Assembly: GCF_900114775.1 (NCBI RefSeq)
Contig: NZ_FOUE01000002.1
Span: forward strand, 707,857 to 771,856
Length of the DNA stretch: 64,000 nucleotides
From: Marinobacter zhejiangensis
Lineage (GTDB): Bacteria > Pseudomonadota > Gammaproteobacteria > Pseudomonadales > Oleiphilaceae
Reading direction: 5' to 3'
The stretch's first letter is position 1. The number at the start of each line of letters is the position of its first letter. Shown piece after piece: positions 44,270 through 53,384 of the stretch. The notes beneath the pieces are model-generated. The model did not search any database. It was not told the DNA's origin and saw nothing but the letters and a program-made list of their open reading frames with translations. The translations under genes and the position numbers were made by a program.

Positions 44270-44878
44270 ATGAGTAACATGAAGTTAGATAAAAACGTTA
44301 GGCTCGCGACACTTTCTGAAGACTTTTCGTCGTCTGATGCCATGTTTACTGACGTTGACGAGCGAGAGTATTTGTACTCAACAAACGAATACACACCGTG
44401 CTCGTCGTTAAACCCCTTGCTCTGGGAAGACCTGGATATTGATGTTGAAGATATACCCGACATGGTGGACAAGGGTGACAGGGTTGTTAACCGAGAGATC
44501 GCCGAACTGATCATGTCCTTCGACCCTTACGGTGTGGAGTTTTACCCTGTCGAGCTGAAAGGGGAAAACGGGGTTCTGAAGAATCGTTATCTCTTATCCG
44601 TAAAGAACATCATTGATGCTGTAGATTATTCGCGCAGCAGGATCATAGAGAATCCAAAGCCGCACCGGCCGCCTATCGTTTCACGCCTGGCAATATGCCC
44701 CGAGAAGCTTGAGCGAATTCCATTGAACAAACGATTGGTTTTCAGGGTTAGAGAATCAAACACCATTTTCTTCGATGGTCGTATCGCGGAAAAGTTTTTG
44801 GAAGGCCTGCTCGATGGGCGTCACTTCTTATGTGAAGCAACGCCGTTTGATACCTCTGAATTAGCACCTGTCAGGTAA
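44270..44878 (+). CDS. Imm11/DUF1629-like immunity-type protein
   Basis: A 202-residue acidic protein. The C-terminal third (ICPEKLERIPLNKRLVFRVR, then NTIFFDGRIAEKFLEGL) resembles the DUF1629/imm11 immunity family. The same motif order recurs in the next gene (LDSIPLEERLIFKLEEDYGL). The two genes are 9 bases apart, in tandem. There is no toxin gene nearby, so they may be orphan immunity genes. Confidence 0.55.
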   Translation: MSNMKLDKNVRLATLSEDFSSSDAMFTDVDEREYLYSTNEYTPCSSLNPLLWEDLDIDVEDIPDMVDKGDRVVNREIAELIMSFDPYGVEFYPVELKGENGVLKNRYLLSVKNIIDAVDYSRSRIIENPKPHRPPIVSRLAICPEKLERIPLNKRLVFRVRESNTIFFDGRIAEKFLEGLLDGRHFLCEATPFDTSELAPVR

Positions 44879-44887
44879 GCGGAAAAT

Positions 44888-45373
44888 ATGGAATACCATA
44901 TCTTGTCGAAAGGCCATTTAAGCGCCTTTGAATTGAAACCAACACCTGAGCCAACTGTATCAGCAGAACCTGACTTGCTGCTTGAGATGACGTTTTCTCC
45001 AAAACTGTTCATTGCTCCCGGCATCGCGGAAGAAATGGAGCAACTGGTTACATTTGGGGTCGAGTGGCTGGATGCCCGGGTTGACTGTTCTCCCAGTCAG
45101 CCCCCTGATGAACAACTTAAGGTATACGAAAACTATCGTATGCCCTATATCCATCAGGCTTACCGGCTCACCGATCAGGAAAAGCAGCACGGAAGACTTA
45201 ACTGGATGGATGCAGAAAATACGGAGTTTGATTTCTCCAGGTTAGACTCCATCCCGCTGGAAGAAAGGCTGATATTCAAGCTGGAAGAAGACTACGGGCT
45301 GGTGTTTATTCACCAAAGTGTCATAGACCTGCTCAAAAAACACGTGAACGACGTTTGGGTTCGAGACGTTTAA
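44888..45373 (+). CDS. Imm11/DUF1629-like immunity-type protein, second copy
   Basis: A 161-residue acidic protein. It matches the preceding gene at the C-terminus (IPLEERLIFKLEEDYGLVFI, IDLLKKHVNDVW), suggesting an old tandem duplication. The N-terminal halves are divergent. Same operon. Confidence 0.55.
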   Translation: MEYHILSKGHLSAFELKPTPEPTVSAEPDLLLEMTFSPKLFIAPGIAEEMEQLVTFGVEWLDARVDCSPSQPPDEQLKVYENYRMPYIHQAYRLTDQEKQHGRLNWMDAENTEFDFSRLDSIPLEERLIFKLEEDYGLVFIHQSVIDLLKKHVNDVWVRDV

Positions 45374-45456
45374 GTAACGCTCTGAGAAGGGGCTAAGAAT
45401 GGGGCAGGGCAAATTAACCCCGGCCCCTTAAATGTCTAGCCTTCAACGGCCTGCCT

Positions 45457-45972
45457 CTAATCGATGGTTTGACGCACAAAGTTATCCAGTTCAGAAACTG
45501 AACTAACGATGTACACCGACTTCTCGGCCGATAGCCTGTCCAGGCGGTCAATAATGCGCCCGTTCCAGAATTTCGGGCATTGCCGTAGCACCTTATAGCT
45601 TTCCAAAGTGCCTTTCAGAACAGAGCTCCCATCCGGCCATCCCTCAGGTTTGACGAAAAGCCCTTTTAACAGGCGCTTGGTCACGAACCAATAGCTCGTC
45701 CAATAGGGGAGGTCGATGTAGACCAGCGTGTCGGCGGCTTGCAGGCGTTGGTTGAATGAATCGATGGGGCCAAACCCATCAATGATCCAGCTATCCGACG
45801 ACAGGATGTCCCCATGAGCCTCGTCATAAGACTGACGATCCACCAGCTCGCCATTCTTTTTATAGACGATCGAATCCAGCTGGTGCAGCGGGATGCCTGT
45901 TGCTGATGCCAGCGCTTTACTCAACGTGGATTTCCCGCTTCCTGGTTTACCAAAAACGGCGATCTTCCTCAT
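45457..45972 (-). CDS. Adenylate-kinase-like P-loop NTPase (FlaR/topology-modulation type)
   Basis: A 171-residue P-loop NTPase. Walker A: IAVFGKPGSGKSTLSKALAS; then IPLHQLDSIVYKK, DSWIIDGFGPIDSFNQRLQA and YIDLPYWTSYWFVTKRLL. It belongs to the small kinase-like group often named topology-modulation protein. AAGGAGACAGC precedes ATG 45972. The substrate is unknown. Confidence 0.8.
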   Translation of the reverse strand: MRKIAVFGKPGSGKSTLSKALASATGIPLHQLDSIVYKKNGELVDRQSYDEAHGDILSSDSWIIDGFGPIDSFNQRLQAADTLVYIDLPYWTSYWFVTKRLLKGLFVKPEGWPDGSSVLKGTLESYKVLRQCPKFWNGRIIDRLDRLSAEKSVYIVSSVSELDNFVRQTID

Positions 45973-46013
45973 GCTGTCTCCTTACTGTGGATTATTCCCA
46001 TGAGGCAGAAACA

Positions 46014-46038
46014 GAAAACCCACCTCAAGGGTGGGTTT
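46014..46038 (-). terminator. Intrinsic terminator
   Basis: AAACCCACC and GGTGGGTTT form a 9-bp stem with a 5-base loop, followed on the minus strand by a T-rich stretch (TCTGTTT). It would end minus-strand transcripts coming from about 46,180-46,370. The other 300 bases between 45972 and 46371 hold only the weak open frame listed separately. Confidence 0.6.
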
Positions 46039-46179
46039 GGCAACTCAAAAGCACATCACATAGCCCACCATTCCTAAGGAATGATGGTAATTCGTGCTGT
46101 CTGCTGTTGAGTGTTCATTTTCATCTCACGATCGTTGACGATTGGGGAGTGGTTGTCAATCGGTAAGGCTATGCTCAAG

Positions 46180-46368
46180 CTAGTAGGTCGTCATATCGAC
46201 GTCGCTGCCAAACGCCTCTTCAGCCTGCTGTTGCTGTTGCACCAGCCACTCTTTGTGTTGCTGTTCGTCTTCAATTCTGAATTGCCGTTTCTGCACAGAT
46301 TTACCAAATTTGAGCCAATGGGCGGCATTGGCTCCTGTGATGGAATTGTGCAAACGGTGGAGAACCAA
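46180..46368 (-). CDS. Small orphan ORF or gene remnant
   Basis: A 62-residue frame ends in a Gln/Glu-rich helix (EDEQQHKEWLVQQQQQAEEA) that reads like the real C-terminus of a protein. A terminator lies downstream on the same strand. The N-terminal part is not recognised and there is no clear ribosome-binding site, so it may be a remnant. Confidence 0.3.
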   Translation of the reverse strand: MVLHRLHNSITGANAAHWLKFGKSVQKRQFRIEDEQQHKEWLVQQQQQAEEAFGSDVDMTTY

Positions 46369-46370
46369 TC

Positions 46371-47345
46371 ATGCTGTACAAAGCCCTGTCCCTGATCCTG
46401 CTGATTATCGTGAGCCCCCAGCTTTTCGCTGGACAAAACTGGCAACCCTACCCGGAAGACCTTCAGTCCTTCCGCTACTCAGAACAGAACCTTGCTGAGC
46501 ACTGGCCGGACCTGACCGACGGATTTCGTGGCCCACTGCCCACGGCTGAGAGTGTACGGGCAGATGCTGAACGTTGGCCTGAGCTATACGACTTCACCCA
46601 GAATCATCTCAGAACAACAGCCCGCTCCCACCCGGTACTGGCGCCCCTGTCAGAAGGTGAGTTGAGCCATTCCTTTGATGCCTACGCCAGAGAACTGCGC
46701 CGGGCCTGGGCGCTTCTGTTTAACGGTCAGTTCCAGGAGGCACGGGACCTGGGGCTGGCTCTGGGGCCGGCTGGCTACTTCCCGGGGCTCTATGCCCAGG
46801 CGCTTTACGCAACGCTGGTCGAAAGCGATGAGCATGTGCGAACACAGCTGCTCAACGAAGTCGTCACCCTGACGGAGGACATCATGCCCATGGCGCCTGA
46901 CCATCCGATGATCCGGTTTGGTAACGCCTACGGTAAGGCACGAATACTGGAGAACCTGTCTGCCACTGAGGCCATGGGAACCGGTTATACCTCGGAAGTC
47001 ATCGACACCCTGGAAGCACTGCTGGCAGACGATCCCGACAACATCTATGCCGTCACCCTGTTTGGTGGTGTTCAGTCCGGCATTATCGAAAAAGCCGGAA
47101 GCCTGGTTGCCCGAATGACCTACGGCGCAAAAGAATCTTCGATGGACGAGCTGTTTAACCGGGCGATGCGGTTATCGCCGGATTATCCGGGCGTGTACTA
47201 CGAGTACGCCCGGGCAAAGCTGAAAACCGACGAGGAGCAAGAGGCACTGGACTTGTTGAACAAGACCCGGGGCATGACGCCCATCAGCGCCGAAGAGGTC
47301 CTCTTGCTGCGGGCTTCCAATCGCCTCCGGGAATCGCTGGAGTAA
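46371..47345 (+). CDS. Secreted TPR-like protein
   Basis: A 324-residue protein with a signal peptide (LYKALSLILLIIVSPQLFAG). The mature part is a chain of helix pairs, including AWALLFNGQFQEARDLGLAL and VYYEYARAKLKTDEEQEALD LLNKTR, like tetratricopeptide repeats. It is probably periplasmic and mediates protein contacts. GGAGAA precedes ATG 46371. Confidence 0.7.
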   Translation: MLYKALSLILLIIVSPQLFAGQNWQPYPEDLQSFRYSEQNLAEHWPDLTDGFRGPLPTAESVRADAERWPELYDFTQNHLRTTARSHPVLAPLSEGELSHSFDAYARELRRAWALLFNGQFQEARDLGLALGPAGYFPGLYAQALYATLVESDEHVRTQLLNEVVTLTEDIMPMAPDHPMIRFGNAYGKARILENLSATEAMGTGYTSEVIDTLEALLADDPDNIYAVTLFGGVQSGIIEKAGSLVARMTYGAKESSMDELFNRAMRLSPDYPGVYYEYARAKLKTDEEQEALDLLNKTRGMTPISAEEVLLLRASNRLRESLE

Positions 47346-47375
47346 GAGGGTGTCGGGGGTTGCCTGGTTTTCCTC

Positions 47376-47693
47376 CTAGCAAGGGAGGAAGAAATACACC
47401 AACGCCAGGGACAGGCCGGCGACCCACACGAGCATCATACCGACAAACCCAAGAGCGATTACAGACGCGCGGGATAACCCGCGCATGCTGCGGGTGCGGC
47501 GGACGACGTATGAGAAAAGCAGCCCACCGACGATAATGCCCAATGCAACAAGCTGCCAGCCGAGCCCGTTGACCAGAGGGTCTTTCTGGCCGAACTCCAC
47601 AGGGCATTGGGTGGTCGCGTAGGCGGGTGTGGATAATGCCAACAGCACGGCAAGAAGCGCACCGCCTCTTGCACGACCCTTTAGAATGACCAT
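47376..47693 (-). CDS. Small membrane protein
   Basis: A roughly 105-residue protein with a signal or first membrane segment (ALLAVLLALSTPAYA), then two segments (GWQLVALGIIVGGLLFSYVV and ALGFVGMMLVWVAGLSLALV). Not recognised. Its start lies 3 bases before the stop of the upstream 47696 gene, so the two are coupled. Confidence 0.6.
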   Translation of the reverse strand: MVILKGRARGGALLAVLLALSTPAYATTQCPVEFGQKDPLVNGLGWQLVALGIIVGGLLFSYVVRRTRSMRGLSRASVIALGFVGMMLVWVAGLSLALVYFFLPC

Positions 47694-47695
47694 GT

Positions 47696-48337
47696 CTAAA
47701 CCCCGGCCCCGGGTTTTTTCAGGCTCCACTCAATCAGCTTGGCCCTGACCAGCCGTTGCGAAAACTGCTGGGGATCAAGGACCCAGCTCGTGGCGATTTC
47801 CCGGACGTTTGCTTCATCCGGATACCATCCCTGTGTAGACAAACCATGGATAAGGCAGCGGTTGGCAGCTTGTACCTCCGCCTCGGTTGGTTCACCTGCC
47901 GAGATGTGGCATTGTTCATATTCTCGAATGTCGTCATGGTACACCGCGTATTTGCGGGTTATCTGGCCGTCTTCCGTAATGAACCAAAAATTGTAGATGC
48001 CTCCTTGATGGTCGCCAAAGCCATACGTTTTCCCGAACTTCTGGCTTAAGCGAGCGGCGAATCCTGCAAGGTTGCTTAGGCATTCTTCCAGCATTTCCAT
48101 CGTATCCCTGAGACCATACTGCCGGAATGGCAAGCCCCAACCACCAACGTAGGTAAGCCCACCAAGATCCGCGACAACCAGGTGTGACGTTTTCCAGATA
48201 AGCCTCAGATCGTCCTCAGACTCCATGTCGGAGATGGACGTGATATCCGCTTCTTCTTTCAGGTGGTCAACGATTCCATCCAGATCGGTGCTTTCTACGA
48301 CCAACCAAATCATATTGCGATACATCGAAACGTTCAT
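47696..48337 (-). CDS. Hypothetical protein
   Basis: A roughly 213-residue soluble acidic protein, not recognised. It contains VADLGGLTYVGGWGLPFRQY and KTYGFGDHQGGIYNFWFITE. The start used is ATG 48337, with AAGGGAATAG upstream. Followed closely by the small membrane protein gene. Confidence 0.55.
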   Translation of the reverse strand: MNVSMYRNMIWLVVESTDLDGIVDHLKEEADITSISDMESEDDLRLIWKTSHLVVADLGGLTYVGGWGLPFRQYGLRDTMEMLEECLSNLAGFAARLSQKFGKTYGFGDHQGGIYNFWFITEDGQITRKYAVYHDDIREYEQCHISAGEPTEAEVQAANRCLIHGLSTQGWYPDEANVREIATSWVLDPQQFSQRLVRAKLIEWSLKKPGAGV

Positions 48338-48464
48338 TTCTATTCCCTTAAACACCTGACAAGTAAAATTCCATTAGCTAGATGGGGGTGAGACATCTGA
48401 GGCCCGTTCTCGAATGCGCACTTTATCTTTTCGAGTGGGATAGGGCAAAACGGGCTGGGATATA

Positions 48465-48495
48465 AAAAGGCCCGGGCGCTTTCGCATCCGGGCTT
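48465..48495 (-). terminator. Intrinsic terminator of the coiled-coil protein gene
   Basis: GCCCGGG and CCCGGGC-type arms form a stem. On the minus strand the stem runs into CTTTTTATA. It lies about 70 bases past the stop at 48563. Confidence 0.65.
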
Positions 48496-48562
48496 TCTAT
48501 TCAGTGCAGCAGTTTGATCGGTTCGGTACCTGGGGGGCAGGCTCTCAACTTGCCACTCCCTC

Positions 48563-49552
48563 TCAAAGGGCCAGGCAGGATACATGCACCTTCATGTATG
48601 AGTTCTGATTGCCCTGATGTTCGTTCTTCAACATGAACTGCCACCCGTTGGGAACGGGATAGGAGCTGAACACTTTTACGGTTTGCCTGCCATTGGTGGC
48701 GTTCCACCACTGATAGCCGCCTGCGATCGCCTTGAAGCCGACAGGGCATGTCAACGATGGTGAGGCGTAGTCGTAGTGGTAGATGGTGAACGTTTCATAG
48801 TCGATACAGATACCCAGGAATTCCTCAACGCATTGAGTGTAGCTGTCCGTTGTGTTCCTCAATGAGATCACATCACTGATCACCATAATTATCTGGTTTC
48901 CGGCTCCATCGGTGGTTCCGCAGACCAGGCTGCCGTCGTTATTGACGCTCTGGACGCTGGTGCCCTCAGGGCATTGCCCGGTGATGTCGTTCTGCTTGGT
49001 CGCATCGAGCTCATCAATCTCATTTTCAATCATCGTGATCAGGGATTTGTTATCCGAAATCTCAGAAATCGCGGACACCAGCCCCGCGTCAAGGGCCGCT
49101 ATGTCACCCAGAATCTGGGTCTTCTCGGACTCCAGAGTGGCAATGTCCTGGGCGTTGTCGCCCGTGGCGTTCATCAGGTAAACAATGTCCTGGTTAACCT
49201 GGGAAAGCTGCGCAAGTAGAGTGCCGATGGCGGTGCCTTGAGCCTCCAGTTCGAGAACCATTCGTTCAAGGTTTGATTGAAGTTCCAGGTCCTTTTGTTG
49301 CAGCTGGCCAATTTCTGCGTTCAGCGCATCAATCTGGCCTTGCAGGTCCAGGTTAAGCCCCGTCACATCGTCCCGCAGTGTTTCGAACTGGCGTTCCAGG
49401 CTTGCGATATCTGATTGAACTTCAATGATCTGCCCCTGCAGCTCAATGAACGGTTTTCCCATAGGGGAAGGGTTATTACCCGCCAGGGCGTTAGCACTAC
49501 AAAGGCCAAAACCAACCACCAGACCGGCGGCGAAGCGTATGTGGTTATTCAC
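48563..49552 (-). CDS. Secreted coiled-coil protein
   Basis: A 329-residue protein. Signal peptide (AAGLVVGFGLCSANALAG), long heptad-repeat coiled coil (about 35-190, e.g. LQGQIDALNAEIGQLQQKDL), then a Cys-containing C-terminal domain (TSVQSVNNDGSLVCG and CPVGFKAIAGGYQWWNATNG). The start is GTG 49552 with GGAGAG upstream. Marine bacteria carry similar secreted 'tail' proteins, but the role is unknown. A decayed partial copy lies at 43985. Confidence 0.75.
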   Translation of the reverse strand: MNNHIRFAAGLVVGFGLCSANALAGNNPSPMGKPFIELQGQIIEVQSDIASLERQFETLRDDVTGLNLDLQGQIDALNAEIGQLQQKDLELQSNLERMVLELEAQGTAIGTLLAQLSQVNQDIVYLMNATGDNAQDIATLESEKTQILGDIAALDAGLVSAISEISDNKSLITMIENEIDELDATKQNDITGQCPEGTSVQSVNNDGSLVCGTTDGAGNQIIMVISDVISLRNTTDSYTQCVEEFLGICIDYETFTIYHYDYASPSLTCPVGFKAIAGGYQWWNATNGRQTVKVFSSYPVPNGWQFMLKNEHQGNQNSYMKVHVSCLAL

Positions 49553-49830
49553 GATAATCTCTCCAGTTATTATTTTTGAGATTTGTAGGGATGTCAGCGT
49601 CGCTGAAACTTAACCCTAGCAGCCGATCAAAAAACTCGCGAATGGTCGGTTTATTTATCCGTGTCGAGCCCTTTCTGGTTTCTCTGTAATGGTATTCCGA
49701 TAATGAGAAAAGAATTCCGGGGAAGGCAGGTTAAGCCGTTTACTTCTGCACGAGGAAGTAAAAACGGGTTAGAGTATTCCTTAATGCCGCCTACGCATTT
49801 TTAGGCATCTCTTTTGGCTGTGAGTTAAAA

Positions 49831-50097
49831 ATGGATGATATAAGCGTTTTTTTTGAGTCTTTGTTTGAGAGTATCCGTAATGATGGCACTTTGGCTGGCT
49901 CTGTAATTGCTGGTTTGGGCGTGCTCTTGTTGGTGGCTGTTATTGTTGATTCGGACTGGGTGCTTGAGGGCGGTAACGGATTTTTTAACATAGCGACCAT
50001 CAGCCGTATGTTTGGAAGGACCGTCGCCAGGGTACTGATGGGGCTGTTGGCGATGGCTATTATTTTTGCTGGCTGCTTGATTGCGGTTGCATACTAA
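49831..50097 (+). CDS. Small membrane protein
   Basis: An 88-residue protein with two membrane segments (TLAGSVIAGLGVLLLVAVIV and MGLLAMAIIFAGCLIAVAY). Not recognised. AT-rich compared with the core, as are the next genes. The 280 bases upstream contain no other gene. Confidence 0.55.
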   Translation: MDDISVFFESLFESIRNDGTLAGSVIAGLGVLLLVAVIVDSDWVLEGGNGFFNIATISRMFGRTVARVLMGLLAMAIIFAGCLIAVAY

Positions 50098-50230
50098 GCC
50101 TGGGCAGAGTGGGGGATGGTCCGGGTTTTAGTGATTGGTGACGCCGTCGTTCGATTTTAAGTTTCTGCTAGTCACTCGCCCTCAGAAAGGGAAGCGGGAA
50201 CGGTAAAGGCTACTCCCATGCTTTCAGCGG

Positions 50231-50518
50231 CTACTTGCAAAATGGGCAAAACAGGTCCGGCATGAAGTCTAATGGGTCGATGTCAGGGCTTGGTAAAACC
50301 ACCGTAAAATCGCCATGAACGTCACAGTTCATTTCCTGGAAGCCTCCTTGCGCAGATACCTTACTGATCTCCAAATCTTCCCACCCACACCAGGAACAGC
50401 ACTTAATCTCTGAATCTGCCTGCGAAGCGATCAACAGTTCCCAGTTACATTCACCGCAGTGAATGCGATGGACTGGGCGAGCTTCCTTCTTCATCGTAAC
50501 CTTGGGACGAACGATCAT
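50231..50518 (-). CDS. Small cysteine-rich zinc-ribbon-like protein
   Basis: A 95-residue protein with several CxxC-type pairs (HCGECNWE, CCSWCGWEDL, MNCDVHGDF, FCPFCK). These suggest one or two zinc-binding knuckles. There is no known family match. Confidence 0.5.
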   Translation of the reverse strand: MIVRPKVTMKKEARPVHRIHCGECNWELLIASQADSEIKCCSWCGWEDLEISKVSAQGGFQEMNCDVHGDFTVVLPSPDIDPLDFMPDLFCPFCK

Positions 50519-50627
50519 CTTAAGTCCTTAGCGTTTAAAATCGGCTATGCATCTGAATCATAAAACAACTCTTTAAACGAGCCGTATAAAGGCTTGGCGA
50601 GTCTTTCAGCCTTCTCCCGTCAGTTTG

Positions 50628-50960
50628 TTAACCCTGTTGCCCTTGCAGCCTTAAGCCGTCGGCTTCTGACACGTAAACGATACTCCCCACCGGTATTTGT
50701 GCTTTGTCGGCTTCAGGGAAACTAATGACGATCCGCCACCTGCAGTCAATACCCGCCTTTACGTCACGAATATTGAAATGCCAGGTGCCGACGTGAGCCT
50801 GATGAACAGACTCAGTGCCGTCAGGAGCTATTACCTTCATGGTGGTGTGAAAATCATTCCACCTCCCGGTTCCGGCAACAGATAAACTGGGAACAACGGT
50901 AAGCCCAATGTTCCCTAACTGGAAATGATCCTCAACGTTCAGTAATTCAAAGCTGTACAT
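50628..50960 (-). CDS. Hypothetical beta-rich protein
   Basis: A roughly 110-residue protein of mainly beta strands (FELLNVEDHFQLGNIGLTVV, RWRIVISFPEADKAQIPVGS). Not recognised. The start at ATG 50960 overlaps the stop of the upstream membrane gene at 50947, so the two are likely co-transcribed. ATG 50981 is an alternative start. Confidence 0.5.
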   Translation of the reverse strand: MYSFELLNVEDHFQLGNIGLTVVPSLSVAGTGRWNDFHTTMKVIAPDGTESVHQAHVGTWHFNIRDVKAGIDCRWRIVISFPEADKAQIPVGSIVYVSEADGLRLQGQQG

Positions 50961-51426
50961 GCTCAGGAGTGCTTGGTGCATTATCAGGCTGCTTGTGCTG
51001 TTCTCGGCCTTGACGGGTTAGAGCGCGGGCTCTTTTCATGCCGGCAATGACCAAAGGCAGCACCCCAACAAAAATCAATGTTGAAACAGTGGTTGTTAGG
51101 GTGACGCTTAATAAATTATCGCCAGACAACTGGTTTGTGACGGCGAAATCAATATAAAGATAATAGATTGTCAGAGGTATGATCACTGCCGCGCCGGCTG
51201 TTGCCAAGGCCATACCATTTTTATGGTTTAGCCTGACAATGATCAATGCAGGAACGATCGCCGTGAGAATTTCGACGATGATGGAGTAAAACAGGTGAAA
51301 TAACCAAGGGTAGTCGCTGAACACTCCTTCACTCGGTATTGAAACCTCATTTCCAACGTAACCGGTCAATCCCAGGCCAATAAAGCAATAGGCTAATCCA
51401 AGTATAAACGTTATCGACGCTACCAT
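50947..51426 (-). CDS. Hypothetical four-helix membrane protein
   Basis: A 159-residue protein with four membrane segments (ITFILGLAYCFIGLGLTGYV, LFYSIIVEILTAIVPALIIV, ALATAGAAVIIPLTIYYLYI, STLIFVGVLPLVIAGMKRAR). AAAGGAATG precedes ATG 51426. No family recognised. Overlaps the next gene by 14 bases. Confidence 0.6.
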   Translation of the reverse strand: MVASITFILGLAYCFIGLGLTGYVGNEVSIPSEGVFSDYPWLFHLFYSIIVEILTAIVPALIIVRLNHKNGMALATAGAAVIIPLTIYYLYIDFAVTNQLSGDNLLSVTLTTTVSTLIFVGVLPLVIAGMKRARALTRQGREQHKQPDNAPSTPEHVQL

Positions 51427-51555
51427 CTTTCAACATTCCTTTAATGATTTTAGTCCGTGTATTTCGAGGTCAGGTCTTGTTGTCAGGCCGGGGAGGGCAA
51501 CAGTCAGGGTCTGCGCCTGATATGAGCCTAAAATTCGTGGGTCCTTAACGACGTG

Positions 51556-52050
51556 TTAGTCATGTGACGGCATAGAAACAAGCATGTCCAGCACAGATTC
51601 CGCATAGTTAACACCACCATCCTGGGCCGGCTGGTTTTTCAACTCATCCAAGACATAGGCAATGACTACGGTTGCACCTGGCCGAAATAGCTTTCGGTCG
51701 GCTTTCTCGTGGGCGTACATCGATTCAAGCAAAACGGAACCATCTTCAAGCTTTAGCTTGAAGCTGTTGGATTGGTTTCCCCATCTTGCATCTTGTCCCG
51801 CAAATGCCATCTCCTGAATAACGCCAGAAACCGTTTTTACCGCGAGGTGCCCGGAACGTATGCTTTCCCACCACTGGTCTGAACCAAAAAGCCCATGCCT
51901 TCCTTTGAGGCCAAGAAGCGGCTTATTGACGTTCAGCGTCATTTCTTGCGCAGCCTTTATGTGCTCAGGGTTCCTCCTAAGCGCTTCGGCCAAATCATAG
52001 ACACGCTTCATTGGGTGCGGAAAGGATGTGAGATCAAAGTACATAAACAT
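51556..52050 (-). CDS. Hypothetical protein
   Basis: A 164-residue soluble protein, not recognised. It contains SDQWWESIRSGHLAVKTVSG and SFKLKLEDGSVLLESMYAHE. It is in a same-strand run of small accessory genes. Start at ATG 52050. Confidence 0.5.
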   Translation of the reverse strand: MFMYFDLTSFPHPMKRVYDLAEALRRNPEHIKAAQEMTLNVNKPLLGLKGRHGLFGSDQWWESIRSGHLAVKTVSGVIQEMAFAGQDARWGNQSNSFKLKLEDGSVLLESMYAHEKADRKLFRPGATVVIAYVLDELKNQPAQDGGVNYAESVLDMLVSMPSHD

Positions 52051-52108
52051 TCACTTTTTGATGGCTGACGCTCGGCTCTGCGGCTGGCCTGATTGGCGTG
52101 CCAGGTGG

Positions 52109-52828
52109 TTATCCTGCATCTGCCTTTAAATGACCAAAGTCTTGCTTTGCCAATCTTTCCTTCTCTATAAAAACCATTAGCTTATCACCGTCATGCCAAC
52201 ACCACTCAAGCTCATCATACGAAGTGAGGGTAATCAGGGAAATCCAACCTTCTCCCGGCGTTGGGTCGTAGGCCAGTGTGAAATAGGAGGGATAGCCGAG
52301 AAGATAATCTTCACTAAACGAACCGAGATCCTTTAAGTCATACAGTGCCTCAGTGTCAAAAGGCCAGTCATTTCTTAGGTCAGAATGCCTTGGGATTTCA
52401 ACGCCGACCTCGAAACCTATCTTTTTTGCCTGAATATGATTGGCTGAATCCGGGTACATATGCAGTTGCTCAATATCTGGCCAATAAAACCCCAAAACGT
52501 AGCCGTCATCTCCCCAGAATATCTCCCCGTCCTCGTCATAGGCGTAGAACATGGAGAGCACGCCTTTCTTGGGAAGCTCATCGGGGCCGTTCTTGATATC
52601 CGCGAAGTTGATCTGACCGAGAAACCTATACTCACCGATATCATGAGAGGGCCACACAAAATCGTCTGAAACTAAAGGGGAGCCAGCGAATCGGCTATCG
52701 TGATCCTTCGGTATGTCGCTTGAAATAGTGATATCAACATTAGGGATTGTCAGTTTTTTTAGATAGTCTCTATGAACTGAAAGTTCATCATCACCATCAA
52801 TAAATTCTTGAAGGATATCCTGGTTCAT
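52109..52828 (-). CDS. DUF1963 (YwqG-like) protein
   Basis: A 239-residue protein. It has SRFAGSPLVSDDFVWPSHD, FLGQINFADIKNGPDELPKK, GVLSMFYAYDEDGEIFWGDD and PGEGWISLITLTSYDEL, matching DUF1963/YwqG. The family is frequent in accessory regions and may be immunity-like; the biochemical role is unknown. Confidence 0.75.
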   Translation of the reverse strand: MNQDILQEFIDGDDELSVHRDYLKKLTIPNVDITISSDIPKDHDSRFAGSPLVSDDFVWPSHDIGEYRFLGQINFADIKNGPDELPKKGVLSMFYAYDEDGEIFWGDDGYVLGFYWPDIEQLHMYPDSANHIQAKKIGFEVGVEIPRHSDLRNDWPFDTEALYDLKDLGSFSEDYLLGYPSYFTLAYDPTPGEGWISLITLTSYDELEWCWHDGDKLMVFIEKERLAKQDFGHLKADAG

Positions 52829-52883
52829 TCTGTAGTCCTTTACACATCGAGTCTTAATGATCCGGCCAAAACCAATTTAAAAC

Positions 52884-53342
52884 TCACTCGCTATAAATAG
52901 TACCTATTTCACCATTCAGGAATGGAACCTGTATCAGTTGATCTTCGGTCCAAGGGGTTAAGTAGCCAATCGAAATAACATTGGTTCCTAATTCACCTTC
53001 GCCCAAGCTATAGAAATTACTTTCGTGAACTTCTATCAGCTCTGGCGTAATAAACGACCATACATTTGAGCAATCCACTGTAGTATTGGACGGGATGATA
53101 CCGCATGAATTAATGAAAGCAGTTACCTTATTGGTAATCTCATCACATACAGCTAGATTCGGCTCTATTAGTTTGGAAAACGCAGTAGTTTGACTTGCCA
53201 GAGGCCCTTCAGGGGTCCCCCTGATTACAACGTCAAAATCTCCCCCCAAATGAGGTATTGTTACTGACGCTTGCCATACCTTCGATCTACCTTTAGCTTT
53301 TAAGGTTCCAAAAGGAAACAATTCAATTGTTTTGTTATACAT
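52884..53342 (-). CDS. Hypothetical protein
   Basis: A 152-residue soluble beta-rich protein (WQASVTIPHLGGDFDVVIRG, GTNVISIGYLTPWTEDQLIQ). It may belong to the DUF6985-like group seen in accessory regions, but the resemblance is weak. AT-rich. Confidence 0.45.
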   Translation of the reverse strand: MYNKTIELFPFGTLKAKGRSKVWQASVTIPHLGGDFDVVIRGTPEGPLASQTTAFSKLIEPNLAVCDEITNKVTAFINSCGIIPSNTTVDCSNVWSFITPELIEVHESNFYSLGEGELGTNVISIGYLTPWTEDQLIQVPFLNGEIGTIYSE

Positions 53343-53384
53343 ATTTAACCTTAGAGCCTGACGCTGACCCCGTTATTGCCCCTG

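Noticed and set aside
52055..52110. GC-rich intergenic stretch between accessory genes as an attC
   Set aside because: It contains TGACGCTCGGCTCTGCGGCT but no pair of core sites with proper inversion, unlike the accepted sites.
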